A stretch of DNA of 64,000 bases from Cymbidium sinense (taxonomy: Eukaryota > Streptophyta > Magnoliopsida > Asparagales > Orchidaceae). The notes beneath the pieces are model-generated. The model ran no database searches. It was not told the origin of the DNA and saw only the letters and a list, made by a program, of their open reading frames with translations. The position numbers and the translations under genes were made by a program. Below, piece by piece: positions 1-11,600 of the stretch. Where the stretch lies: the NCBI GenBank assembly GCA_021442155.1, contig CM038218.1:62400268-62464267 (forward strand), given 5' to 3'. Position 1 is the stretch's first letter, and each line of letters starts with the position of its first letter.

Positions 1-2589
1 ACATGGGTGACTAAGTCCATCTGGCCTATGGATTATGCTTAGGGGTATAAGCACCTGCAAGCAAGAAGCATTTATATTTTTATTTATGATAGCACCCACT
101 TAGCACAATGCCTTACAGAAAAGAATAGTTAGACTAAGAACATCCTATCATTCATTCTATGAGCATACTCCCTAACATCCAGTCTAAAAACATATATCAC
201 AAAATAAAACATAACATCAAACCAGACTAACTTTGCTAGTGGTGACTTAGGCTAATATGTGTGCTTTGAAGGTTTGTGTGGTATGTTTAGCTTAAGACTT
301 TAGGTTGAAATTTTTCTAAGTGTGAAGAACATGTTCAACTTATAGGAGGGTTTCATTCAAGTTGTTTAAGTGTTTTAGGTTATTTTTATTTCATGTTTTA
401 ATTTGATTTAAGTGAAACCTACAATTAATTACCAAGATATGAAGAGAGGGAAAGAGAAGGGAACTTCTCTTTCCTTCCCTAATCCTTAAGTAATTTTTTA
501 AAGTAGGTTCACATTTTAATTTCATTTAGGTGAATGTTTTGATTACATTTATTAATCAATCCTAAGTTTAGGTAAACTCTAAATGAACCTATTCAAAAAG
601 AAAGGTATTTTAAGATTAAATAAAATGAATCAAAATTCACATAACACACATTACTTCATTTCTTTCCCAACATATATAACATGCATATGGATGGACCCTA
701 AGCATATCTATACATGCAAATAAGAGTAGTGAACACACTTTATGATGCATGCTAAGTAATTCTCTTAAGAAAATTTAGAAGTTGAATATGCATGATTTTT
801 CTTAGGTAGAAAAGATTTTCCTTCTCCAAAATAAAACATACATGCATGAAAGCAAGAAAGGCATAAGTGAGTACAGAGCCATTGTTAACCAGGGGTGTAA
901 GGTATAAGACCTACTTAGGGCTATTTAAAGCCTTATAATCTTGGGGTTCTCCAGACTAATATACCACTTTTCTTAAATACAAATATGTATATAAAAGAAA
1001 TGAAATGGAAAAGGAATATGCAAAAGTTGTTTAATAGTTTCATTTTTATTTATGCAATTTATTCATGCAAGTATAGGCAATCCTTCTTAGATGATGACAT
1101 AAGGATGAATAGGGTACATAATTTAGTAAGTGTCTGGTTCTTTTAATATGAACCCTACATCTTACCAACTCCTATTCAAAACTATGCTAACATATGAAAA
1201 GAAGGAAAGGCTACACTAAACATTACTTTATAATCCATCACATGCAAGCTTATAATTAAAGTATAATAATAGTACAATTTCAAATTTGATGTTTCATTTA
1301 TAAGTTTTGAAAATAATTTGGATTTAGTAGTGATAATAGCCACTCATATTTTACTTTGGCCAACACATGCACATTTGATATAAAGTAAATAATTTTTCAT
1401 TTTAAAATTTAAAACATGAAATTATAAATGCATGAATCATATGGCATATAACTTAACATGTTGGGAAAGATCCAAAGTAATGAAAGCATGTAAACAAACT
1501 AACTTTACTTAAATCCTAAATACATTCTTAAGGAATAAGAAAATTTAGAATAAATTAAAGTGAATTTCAAAATAATTTTTTGTTTAGTTTGAAGTTTGAT
1601 TTAATTTTCAAAAGGTGAGATGAGTTTGTTATTCCTAACCCATTCCCACATGTGTTTTATATTTTTGTTTAATTTTTAGATAATTAAATCCATTTTTAAA
1701 CATTGATTAGGTTAAGATATAAATTAAGTGTCTTAATTAACCCTTACCTACACCACCTTAGAAAAATTAACTAAGTAATTATGAGCCAATGAGATGACAT
1801 AAAACCCACAAGGTATTTAAATTTGTAATGCACCTAGTAATGAAAGGCCTAATGTAATTTGGCTCACAATTAAAAGTTAATTAATCTAAGAGGTTTAGCT
1901 CAAGTACTTTTTAAAACACCCTTTCATACTTATGAAAGGGGGTTTCATTTTCTTAATTAAACTTAGGCTATTAAACTCCTAAGCATCTTTCCAAGGTAGA
2001 TTAATTAAGTTTTGAAACTTTTTAGAATTTTTTTGAAAATTGTTTAAAGGGGTGATTAATGAGTTAACCCTTAATTAAGAGGGGGTTAAGGAAAGAAAAG
2101 AGGGTTTAGGGAATAGCTTAGGGAAAATGTCCCAAAATTATTTCATAAAACCCCTACTCATTGGATCCGACCTAAATCAAACTTAATCATAGAATAAAAA
2201 CACTAATCACACCTTAATTACCCTTAATAACATGAAAGGGGTAATTAGGAAATGAAATAGAAATTTCCCCAATTAAGCTTTCAATAAATCTCAAAAAAAT
2301 TAGGGAGGTAGAGGTCATCCCCTAAAATTAACCCTAGAAATTTGAGATCAATTGATGACCTAATTAAAGGGTAATTAGCTAATTAAGATTCCAAAAGAAA
2401 CCTAAATTCAGAGAAAAGGGTAATTTAAAATACTTTTTAATCATTTTTAAAATGGTCTAGATAAAATTATCTATCCATAGTATTTTTCTTTTTATTTTTT
2501 TGATGTTTCTATGAAGAGTTATGAATTTCAAAAAATTTTCTGAATTAATTAGGAATTAATTAATATCCTTAACTAATCCATGCATAATA

Positions 2590-2760
2590 CTCAGCTCACG
2601 GCGCGACACGTGGTGGTGACGATCAGCACGCTTCACACGCATTGCACCGTGAGGGTGTGACTTAAATATCACATCCTAAATGGAGGCGGTGGTGCACACG
2701 CTAATATCTTTGGTGGTCCGATCAAAGATCAGACGGCTAAGGATTCACCCACAGTTTTAA
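2590..2760 (-). promoter_or_regulatory. GC-rich core of A1 with G-box and GATC hairpin
   Basis: A GC-rich island within very AT-rich DNA. It contains a CACGTG G-box near 2,606 and an imperfect hairpin at 2,716-2,734 (GTCCGATC / GATCAGAC around AAA). Equivalent islands occur at the same place in A2 (17,985-18,150), A3 (35,540-35,700), B1 (30,580-30,800) and B2 (48,290-48,440). A promoter or regulatory role is inferred only from composition and conservation. Confidence 0.35.
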
Positions 2761-3839
2761 AAGGGGAATGGATTTCTAAAACATGTTAAATAATCTCAAC
2801 CGTCCATCTAAAATGCATGGATGGATGATTGAGATGAGCCAAGTTCTTTCCTAAGGATCAATGGAGACCATCCATGATCTAAGGGGAGATCTGAGCCTGA
2901 TCTAGCATGGAATCATACAAAACTCAACCCACACCATCTAAGCATAATTTCCAACCTATCCAATAGTTGATTCCTCATGCAATGACCATTTCTTTCACAA
3001 AGGACCAACACCTATCAAGCTAAGTGGGAAAAAATTACATACCTCACTGGAGGCGATCACCAGTGCTCGAGCTCGATGAGGTAGCTTTGTCTGGTGGAGA
3101 CAAAGCCTTGTTGAAATTCCCGGACCTTGGGGTTGAGTGGATCAATGAGTAGACCAACACCACTTCAATTGGGCTTCGGCTTTGGTTGAATTGATCCTCT
3201 CCTTATTATGGGAAATCTAATGTGAGCTTGAGTGAGCTCGGATTGATCCTTAGAAAGAGTGTGTAGAAGGAATTTGGATGGAAATAAGTGTAGAGGAAAC
3301 TACCAATTTACTCCACTTCCCCTATTTTTGCACTATGCAAAACTGAGTAGGAAGAATTCTAATCCTCTCTCAAGGCCTTGGAGTGCTCTCTAATGATTAC
3401 TAAAGATTCCTAGGCTCCAATCGATAGTGAGTGAAGTCAAATTTCATTGAGGGGAGTATATCTCCCCATGGCAATCGATGGTGAGCATGCTTTTGATCCA
3501 ATTGACCATGGAGAGGATGGTTTTAAGTGTGCACATGGTCGGTTTAATCCCTTGGGTGGAATGCCAACTTCCTATGTGCTGAATTTGAGCATAGGAGGGA
3601 ACTTGAAAACTCAATTTCAAGCTATGTGGTCAGGTTTGATCTATGGGCCGAATGGGCTGACCCAAATTCATTGGGTTGGGTGCACCTCTCATCACTAAGT
3701 CCCATTGAGCTTTTAGGAAAGCCTCAAGTAATTGTGAAGAGGGTATGACCAAAATACCTATGGATTAGGCCAAACGTTGTTCTATGGAATAGGGTTAAAT
3801 TGGTCATTTTGTTGTTTTTCCACTTTGTACATGTTAGGT

Positions 3840-4740
3840 ATGTGGAGAAACTAGGTTTGATTAAGTTTCATTGGATTTGGAATCCATTTGATAGGGTTTG
3901 GCTCATGTTGACCCATGCAACTTGGGTCAAGTTGACCAATAGGTCAAATTGGGTCAAACAAAGGGATGGGTCCAGTTCATATGATCATTTGAAATATTTT
4001 TGTGCCTTTGGTTTAGTTCAATTTGGATTAGATTTGGTGTTAGCTCATATGACTTCATTTAGGTCAAATGGGTCAAGTTGACTTATTTGACCCATTTAAC
4101 CTATTTGAGGTAGGTCAAGGGTAGGTTTAGGTTAGGTTAGTCATATGAAGTGGATTGGTATCTTTGTTTCCAATCAATTTAGGTCATGTTGGGTCTAAGG
4201 TCAATTGGGCTAGGTTGAGTCTAGTTGGCCAATTGAGCTTTAATCAAGTTCCACAAGTGATTTGGAATGGACTTGACCCATTGGTTTCAATCAATTTGGC
4301 TTAGATCAAGTTTTGACACATTTTGGCCCTTAATGTCAAAATGGGTCAACTTATCAAGTAGAATTTAGTTAGGCTTAAATGTTGGCTTGGTCAAGTTCAA
4401 ACATAGGTCATGAGTGAACTTGGATCAATGGTTTCAATCAATTTGGCCTATTATGGATTTTAGCTATGCTAGGTTTCATGTTAGGTTAAGTGTTGACTTG
4501 GTCAACCCTTAGGTTTGACTTGGTTTGACCCAATTTGATTGATTGATCATCCCATGATGGTTTTTGACCATGATGAGAGGGATATTTGAGTTTGGCTCAA
4601 TCCAATTTGGTTTGGATCAAAAGTTGGCTCATAAAGGTACTTTAGGTCACTTTGGGTCAAGTGAGCCTAATTGGGTTAAATGGCTTGGTCAAAGCTTGAT
4701 TTGAAGTTGATTGATCTTGTATATGGACTTATGATTGAAA
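3840..4740. repeat. TTGACC/GGTCAA-rich degenerate repeat tract (A1)
   Basis: A short-period degenerate repeat in which GGTCAA, TTGACC and TTGGGTCAA recur every few tens of bases. Matching tracts lie at 16,755-17,400, 36,860-37,760, 39,540-40,460 and 46,230-47,090 in the other copies. TTGAC[C/T] is the WRKY-binding W-box core, so the tract has many potential sites, but no function is shown. Confidence 0.75.
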
Positions 4741-4984
4741 TATAAATCCATTTATAAGTGGTTTGAAGTCAAATGGATTTTGATCCATTTGAAAATTTCA
4801 TATTCAAAGGAAGAATATGAAGGGGTCTTGGGTTCGATTTTTGATTTAGGGTTTCGATTGAATGATTGAAGTTTACATTTATATATGGGCTCATGATTTT
4901 AAGGTTGATTGAACCATGAGAGAAAATCAAGAGTTTGGCTTGATTTGAAAATGATTTGGCTAAGTTCAAGATTTTGACTTCAAA

Positions 4985-5680
4985 GGCTTAGATTTAATTT
5001 TTTGTTGGTTTGAGTTTGATTTTTGGAGTTGGTTTTGATTGTTTAAATTTATATTTCATTTATATATGAGAATATAAATTGATCATGAAAAAATTTCATG
5101 AATTTCAAAGAGTTCAATCATGATTTAGGTTAAATCCATTGAAGGGAATTTAAAAGATTTAAGAGAATTTTTAATTTGAAATTTAATTTTTGAATTGGAT
5201 TGGATTGATTTATATTTATATTTTATTTATATATGAGAATATAAATGAGAATACAAATAAGTTTTGAGAAAATCACATGAGTTTGAATAGGTTTGATTAA
5301 ATTTTAGATTAAATCCATTAATGGAAAATTAAGAGATTTAAGGGAATTTCAAGGATTTTAAATTTGGAATTTAATTTTAGAGTTTGATTTGATTGAGTTA
5401 TTTTTATTTTTAATTTATATATGAGAATATAAATAAGAATATAAATAATTTTGGATAAAATCCCATGAATTTGAATAGGTTTGATCAAAGTTTAGGGTTG
5501 ATTTTGGCTAAGTCCTTTAATGGAAAATTAAAGGGACTTAAGAAAATTTTCATGAATTGATTTGGAATTTTGAATTTAATTTCATGGGTTTGAATTTATA
5601 TTTCATTTATAAATGTGAATATAAATGAGAATATGAATGGATCATGATAAAATCTCAAAGATTTGAATAGGTTTGAATCA
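4985..5680 (-). repeat. ~180-bp subterminal tandem repeats (A1)
   Basis: Four to five diverged units, each marked by TTATATATGAGAATATAAA followed by a GAGAAAATC/CATGAGTTTGAATAGG segment and then TTAATGGAAAATTAAGGGA. The markers lie near 5,060, 5,231, 5,413 and 5,608, giving spacings of about 171-195 bp. The same array is present in A2 (~15,790-16,470) and A3 (~38,085-38,530). Confidence 0.75.
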
Positions 5681-6099
5681 CAATTTTGGTTAAGCCCTTA
5701 AGGGAGGCTTAGGGACTTAGCAATTTGGGCTTAGGAATTTTTGATGAATTTTGATCATGGGTTTCAATCATATCTTTCAATTATGGATCTCAATTATGGC
5801 ATTGGTTTGAGTTTGAAAAAATAAAATAGAATTGATTTGGAGTTTGACTTAAAAGAAGGAAAGTGAGGAATGGTTTAAGCTAAAGGGTAGGATATTTTCC
5901 TAACACTCCTAAGGCATGACCTATTCCTATGGCTAACTCTTCTAAGTCTTCTAGGGCTAAGTGAGAGTGTCCACCAATCACTAGATGTGTCTTAAGACTA
6001 AGGAACTCTTAAAGTCTAAGAGGAATCTTAAACCTAAGATGGAGGTGTTGAGAGCTCTTCCTAAAAATGAGGTAAACATTATGATATTTGATATTTGCT

Positions 6100-6900
6100 T
6101 TATAAGCTCAAGAACTTGCTTGTGATAGAAAGCTAACTCGAGCTTGTTGATTTTATAGATGTCAAGTACTTGATTTATAATAATCTAAGAATCACCAAAA
6201 ATATGCAAGTTTTGAATGCCTATGAAAATAGCTTTTTCAAGACCTGTCACTAATGCTTCATAATCGGCTTCATTATTAGTTCTTGGCTCAATCAACTCAT
6301 ATGATCATCTCATTATCCCTCATTTTAGTGTTATGAAGATGATGTTGATTACTCCTCTTGCCTTTGGGAAATTTAGAGGTTTGACTTGTTTGATCGATGA
6401 GGCTCCATCAAAGTATATTTCCCAAATTTGTGATTTTTCTCTTTCATGGATGAGCATAATTTGCTCATCAGGAAAATTATCATTAAGAGAAGAGTCCACA
6501 GGGATGGGATGTGTAGCAAGAAAATTTGCTAAGACTTATCCCTTCACTGCTTTCTGCAGAACATATACGATATCATATTATAAAAGTAATACTGCCCATC
6601 TTGCCAAGTGACCTATCAATGTTGGTCTTGTCATCAAGTACTTCAGCGGATCGATCCTTGATATGAGAGTAATCTTGTGAGATAATATATAATGATGAAG
6701 CTTTTGGACTGTAAAGATCAATGCCAAACAGTGCTTCTCTATCATAGAGTATCTCATTTCTAGTCCTATTAATCTTCAACTGATATACTAAAGAGCATTC
6801 TCTTTGCTTTCTTCATTGTGTTGTGCCAATAATGCTCCAAGGGACTCTTCTAATGCAATTGTATATAGAATGAGGGGCTTCCCTGGAGTAGGAGCTATAA
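6100..6900 (-). pseudogene. RNase H region of gypsy pol (broken)
   Basis: In minus-strand frames, stop-broken segments read as RT-attached RNase H (for example SIGNATURE-like DREALFGIDLYSPK and LGKMGSITFI). These are followed by a second domain with YFDGASS, RTNNEADYEALVTGLEKA and a GDS motif, the D-E-D residues expected of RNase H. The domain runs toward 6,080 and is cut there by element A1. It would have degraded the RNA template strand during reverse transcription. There are several in-frame stops and it is not functional. Confidence 0.75.
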
Positions 6901-6983
6901 GAATTGGTGGATTTAATAGGTAGCTTTTAATGCTATTGATGGCTTCCTAGCACTCTTGTCCCACTTCAATGGAGCATCCATCT

Positions 6984-7740
6984 TCAATAATCTTGCAAAT
7001 AGTTGACAGCGTCCTGATAGGTTTGATATAAATCGACATATGAATGCGAGCTATCCTTGTAAAGAATAAAGGTGATGCAAACTTTTTGTGGAGGAATCTC
7101 CATAATTATCTTGATTTTGGTAGGATTAATTTCAATTCCTCTATGACGTATAATGTACCTAAAAAATTTTCCAGAGGATATCTCGAATGCACATTTTAGA
7201 GGATTCATCTTGAGATCGTATTTTCTGATTCTCTCAAATACAATTCTCAAGCCTTCAAAGTGATTTTCACGATTTAGGCTTTTCACCACCAAATTGTCAA
7301 CATAACATTCCACCTTCTGGTGAATCAACTCATAAAAAATGTGCATCATACCTCTTTGGTATGTAGCTCTAGCATTTTTTAAACCAAAAGGCATGACTCT
7401 ATAGCAATAGATGTCAATAAGTGTTCTGAATGATGTATGTTTTTCATCTTCAATTTCCATCTTGATTTGATTATATCTCGATGATCCGTCCATTAATGAG
7501 AACATGTCATAGTTGGAAGTGTTGTCCACTAATAGTTTTAATATTGGAAGCGAAAAGTCACCTTTTAGGCACACCTTATTTAGGTCTCGAAAATCAATGT
7601 AGAGACAGATTTGATCATTCTTCTTCCTAACTAGGATGATGTTGGCAATCCAATCTGCATACTTCTCTTCTTGGATAAAGCCTGCTTCGATCAGCTTCTT
7701 AGTTTATACAATTACATGTTCTTTGATCTCCAATCTCATT
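6984..7740 (-). pseudogene. Ty3/gypsy reverse transcriptase (inactive)
   Basis: The longest open piece covers 7,574-6,984 (196 codons), and the same frame extends upstream to about 7,705. Motifs in order are YIDFRDLNK, the palm motif FSLMDGSSRYNQI, YCYRVMPFGLKNARATYQR, then YVDN where YVDD is expected (the Asn codon is at 7,293-7,295), then LKMNPLKCAF and RHRGIEINPTKI. The loss of the second catalytic Asp and the upstream stop mean it cannot be active. The family identity is very clear. Confidence 0.92.
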
Positions 7741-8147
7741 TTCCTAGGAGCTTTCTTAACAGGCGACACATCTAATTTAATAGTAAGTTTATGAACTGCT
7801 ACATCAGGGGATAAGCTTGGTATTTCAAAATATGTCCAAGCAAAGAAATCCTTGAATTAACAAAGCAGCATTTTTAACTCTTTAACTTTCTCGTCAGGCA
7901 GAAGGGCACTAACGAAAGTTAGACGGGGATCATCCTCAGCTCTTAGGTTGATTTCTTTAAGTTCATCCATAGTAGCTATTTGTTCACCATCTTTGAGTTC
8001 TTCAGGTAAAGGCTCAGCTCCTACTCCTTCATTATTTGTAAGAATAATTTCATGGAGATCATCTTCTTTGTCACTATTAATTTTGATCTTAGCTTCTATT
8101 ATATTATAACAAGTTCTATTTTGATGAGATTTGTTGATGAACTCCAA
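7741..8147 (-). pseudogene. gypsy pol linker preceding RT
   Basis: A 96-codon open frame (8,147-7,857) ends in the recognisable plant gypsy linker ELKEINL...EDDPRLTFVSALLP, which normally precedes the RT domain. It is followed, across a stop, by FEIPSLSPDVAVHKL-like sequence leading into RT. It is part of the same broken polyprotein rather than a separate gene. Confidence 0.75.
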
Positions 8148-9072
8148 ACCTTTAGTGATAAATTTATCACTTCTTCACGATGCCTGAGGACTTCTTTGGC
8201 TCCACATCCTGTTAAAGATTTGAGTTTTATATTTAGTAGTTTCAATATGAATTCCAAGCTTATTAATCATTCTTCTTAATTTTTGTGGATAATATATTGG
8301 TATTCTTGTTGGCACTATCTCATCATAATTTTCATGTTGAGCAAGCTAATCAAAATTATAAGGTTGAGACTCTTCAGATTTATAGAATAGAGTTCATGTT
8401 CTGCCACTCTCAGTCAACGGTGGCACATAAAATGTTACCAATTCTTCAATATTATGAACCTTCAGTGGAGTGATTTCTTTGAAGTACTGCTAATTTGAGT
8501 GAGTCATCTGACTCTGCCAAGTGATCTATCCTTCTTGATGCAACCATTTGAACCCTATTTTCATAAGTAGATTCAAAGTCATATTCTAAATCAGAATCAC
8601 TTATTTCATACTTTGCTTATCTTGAAAATTTATTTGTTCCCTTGGGTTTGACAGGAGTGTCTTCTTCTTCTTCTTCCATGTCACATCCCAGATGAGGAAC
8701 TAATTTTCTTAATTTAGGTGCATAATTAAATGCTTTAGGGAGAGTAGGCATTGCCTTCTTTCTTCCTCTTTACTTCTGCTCTTTCACCTTGTGAAATTGT
8801 TTTTTAGTTCCTGAAGTGGATACCACCACTTCAAGAGGTTCTGTTGGCTTAGGCTCTTTAGGGAGGAAGTATTTTGCATCTTCATAAATCTTTGCCTAAT
8901 GGATGGAGAATGATTGTAGATTGCTATAAAGTCTAAATTCTTCTCCTTCTTTTAGGTACACCATACATCGATTGATACATGATTCATGCCATACCAGCAT
9001 ATGGCCACCTAAGAGAGCTCTAAATGATGTATCAGCATTGATTACATAAAATTTAGCTTCTGCATATAAATC

Positions 9073-9297
9073 TCAAAACTTGAGCCAAAGAATAAAAGAA
9101 CCCAAGGTTTTTCGCCCTTTTTTATTGAAACCATGAACCATCAACTTATCCCTCCCAAGATGTTGGATATCAAGTGATAATCCTCTTAATACCTTTAGAC
9201 TCATAAGATTGATAGAAGAACCTGGATCAATCAAAATTTGGCTGATCGAGATGCCATCACTCTCTATAGTAATATATAGAAAATGGTTGTAATCCAC
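9073..9297 (-). pseudogene. Retropepsin-type protease fragment
   Basis: This 74-codon open frame contains ILIDPGSSINLMS at residues 21-33, the active-site region of plant gypsy aspartic proteases (D24-x-G26-S). The hydrophobic stretch before it and the VLRGL segment after it fit the family. The protease would have cut the Gag-Pol polyprotein. The frame is closed by stops on both sides. Confidence 0.78.
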
Positions 9298-9639
9298 TGT
9301 TCCAGCATAAGATCTTCTTCAGAAAATGTGATTACTAGGAGATCTTGAGTTTGCAATGATTCAGTCATGCATTTTTTAACAACGTAAGCTTCATAACTTT
9401 TTGGATCTTTGAGAGCCTATATCAAAGTTTCTCGAAGATCTTTTAACATCAAGAGAGTCTCGTACGCACTCAGTTGCTCAAAAATCTTTCTCAGATGTGA
9501 TAGATATTATAATCTATATTTTCGCTTGATTTAGGATTTGGTTTAGGATTTTTGGGAATGATATCTTCATTGACTTAAATTTGTTTTCCTTTGTATTTAT
9601 TTACATTTTCCTTCTTTGATGAAGGTGGTAGGACTTTAC

Positions 9640-10420
9640 CGCTTCTCAACTAAACTTAAATCACCTTATCTTGCTCAGATTCTTCTGAAAAGGTAGTTTC
9701 TTCAAATTCTCTTCTTATTTTGGAAGATTGGCCAAAAAGGCTAGACTCTTTTTTCAATGTCATATATTTCATATGTGATGATATCGATGAGTCTGACTCT
9801 TCTCTGTCGAGAAACATTAGATCTTCATTTGAACTGTTATTATCTTGTTGAGTCATTAAACAAAATTCAGACGTTAGCTCCTCAGACTCTTCTTGCTTTC
9901 CTAATAAGAATTTTGATGGGTTGGTGTCTGACTACTATCATTTAGAGTAGATGTCAAGAACATCTAATATCACATAAATGATCCAGTATGTCTCTACTGG
10001 ACAAGATTCACCTTGATCTTCTTCATCTGATTCACTAATGCAAAGTTTAAGCATATAGTCTGCAAGCCTAAATGGTTACCTTGTCGATTGGGGATACTCT
10101 TCTAAATTGTTAATGATCTTTTGAGTTGTAGTTCTCTTCTTGATCTTCTTTTTCTTAGCTAGCTTCTTTAATTTATAAGGTCTATGTTTAGTAGACTGTT
10201 CCACATGTTGTGATGAAGTAGCCTTATCAAAATTCCATTGAGAAGCCCAAATACTTAGTTTTGGCATCTCTTTTAAGTCCAATATTGGTTCAAGTGGTGA
10301 TTTCCACTTAACACTAGGGACGTCCTTTAGCTGCTTCAGCATTTTCATTATCTTTTTGAAGACTACTGTTTTCCATTCTTCAGTCTAAATTTATTTCTCC
10401 CTTTTTTTTGTTTGATAGAT
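9640..10420 (-). pseudogene. gag-PR spacer, Lys- and acid-rich fragments
   Basis: Two short minus-strand frames lie here. The one at 10,348-10,076 has a KKLAKKKKIKKRTTTQK basic stretch, and the one at 9,856-9,656 is Ser/Glu-rich. They lie between the gag capsid and the protease and are most simply read as the gag C-terminal/spacer region. No zinc-knuckle motif was found by eye. Confidence 0.45.
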
Positions 10421-10874
10421 GATACGAAAGAGGACGTAATCATCATTGTAGACTCTCTTTTAGGGTTGCTTAGAACACTGTCGAATAGTGTAAATTCACC
10501 TCACCGATACTTTCTTTCTAGCCAATCCTTGAATACATAATAATTTTCAATAGGATAACTGATCATCCAATAATAGGGATAGTAATTTGGATTATTGACT
10601 TGATCAGCTTCTTCAGGCCTTTTAATTTCTGGCAATTGTAGACTAGCTTTTACTGCTTATCGAAATAATTTGGTCACACTATCCCTCCTTAAACACAATC
10701 TTTATTCATCTTTTCCTTAAGAGATGGCCACATTCGCTCATCATCTCTTGCTGCTTATTTTGGATGCTCCCAACCACTTGGAAAAGTCTGAGGTTTGTCA
10801 TTGCCTCCTAATACCAATTTTGGCAATGGATTAGAATAGACAGGCTTCTCACCCTTATCATCATTGTACATCAA

Positions 10875-11600
10875 CTATTTTCCTTTATCCATATTATATA
10901 TCACCCGCTTTTTGCCATTTGAGTTGTAGGAAGCAGCATGAATTTCATTTCTTCTTGAGTCTAAAGGTTTGTTTCTCTTTGCTTTATCTGCATAAACTTT
11001 AGACTTAGGGCGATTCAACTTTTCAAATTTAGCCACCCTCTCGAGCAAGTCCTGGAATGTTGCAATCGACATCATGCATAGAAATGGTGCTATTTTATCA
11101 TCCATATTGTTCATTAGTAATTGGATCGCATATTCTTCTTCCAATTATTGCTCGTATTTCATACTTAGGTTACGCCAATGACTTGTAAATTTTGTCACTA
11201 ACTCATCTTTTCTCATTTTTAGCAAGGCAAGGTCAGCAATTATGATTTTCTCGGTTGCACTAGCGAACCTCTTCACAAATATAGTCTATAATTCAACAAA
11301 AGTTTTAATTGAATCATTCAGCAATTTTCATACCATTCGAAAGTACCTAAGGTTAGGCTACTGACAAAATGATAAAAAATAGTGCATCGTTCCCTCCTGT
11401 GTTACCACCAGTAGCCTTAAATTGGGCTAGATGCTACTTTGGATTACCAAGCCCACTGAAAATATTAAATTTTAGCACTAAGTAACCTTTTGGGTATAGC
11501 ACTTGATCATATTCAAGTGGGTAAGGATGAACCTTACTCACCAACTTTTCAACCTGCTCTGAGGCTATAACTGTCATTATCTTTTCATTGATTATTATTT
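10875..11600 (-). pseudogene. gag capsid (retrotransposon gag domain), broken
   Basis: The segment 11,144-10,875 reads EEEYAIQLLMNNMDDKIAPF, then TFQDLLERVAKFEKLNRPKS, typical of the C-terminal part of the plant gypsy gag domain. Upstream frames, separated by stops and frameshifts, give GNPKQHLAQFKATGGNTGGN and MKYEQ, typical of the N-terminal part. Gag would have formed the virus-like particle. Confidence 0.8.

Larger units (their letters stand above)
1..6078 (-). mobile_element. Giant non-coding LTR-like element, copy A1 (truncated by window edge)
   Basis: This block matches, in reverse orientation, the block at 15,375-20,590 and, in the same orientation, 32,960-38,954. Its sense 5' end is at 6,078 on the minus strand (TGTTTACCTCA, a variant of TGTTGACCTCA). 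Going leftward in sense order it has ~180-bp tandem repeats, a TTGACC-rich tract, a gene-like section with a candidate splice donor, a GC-rich core and a long AT-rich part. The sense 3' quarter lies outside the window. I see no coding region with domain content. Its end sits inside the RNase H region of the neighbouring gypsy element, so it is the younger insertion. The alternative is that it is part of a larger unclassified LTR retrotransposon. The homology between copies is clear by eye; the class is inferred. Confidence 0.8.

Noticed and set aside
3447..4081. Plus-strand open frames of 83 and 93 codons in A1
   Set aside because: They lie in the TTGACC/GGTCAA repeat tract and gene-like section. 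They are not preserved in A2 or A3 and have no family features.
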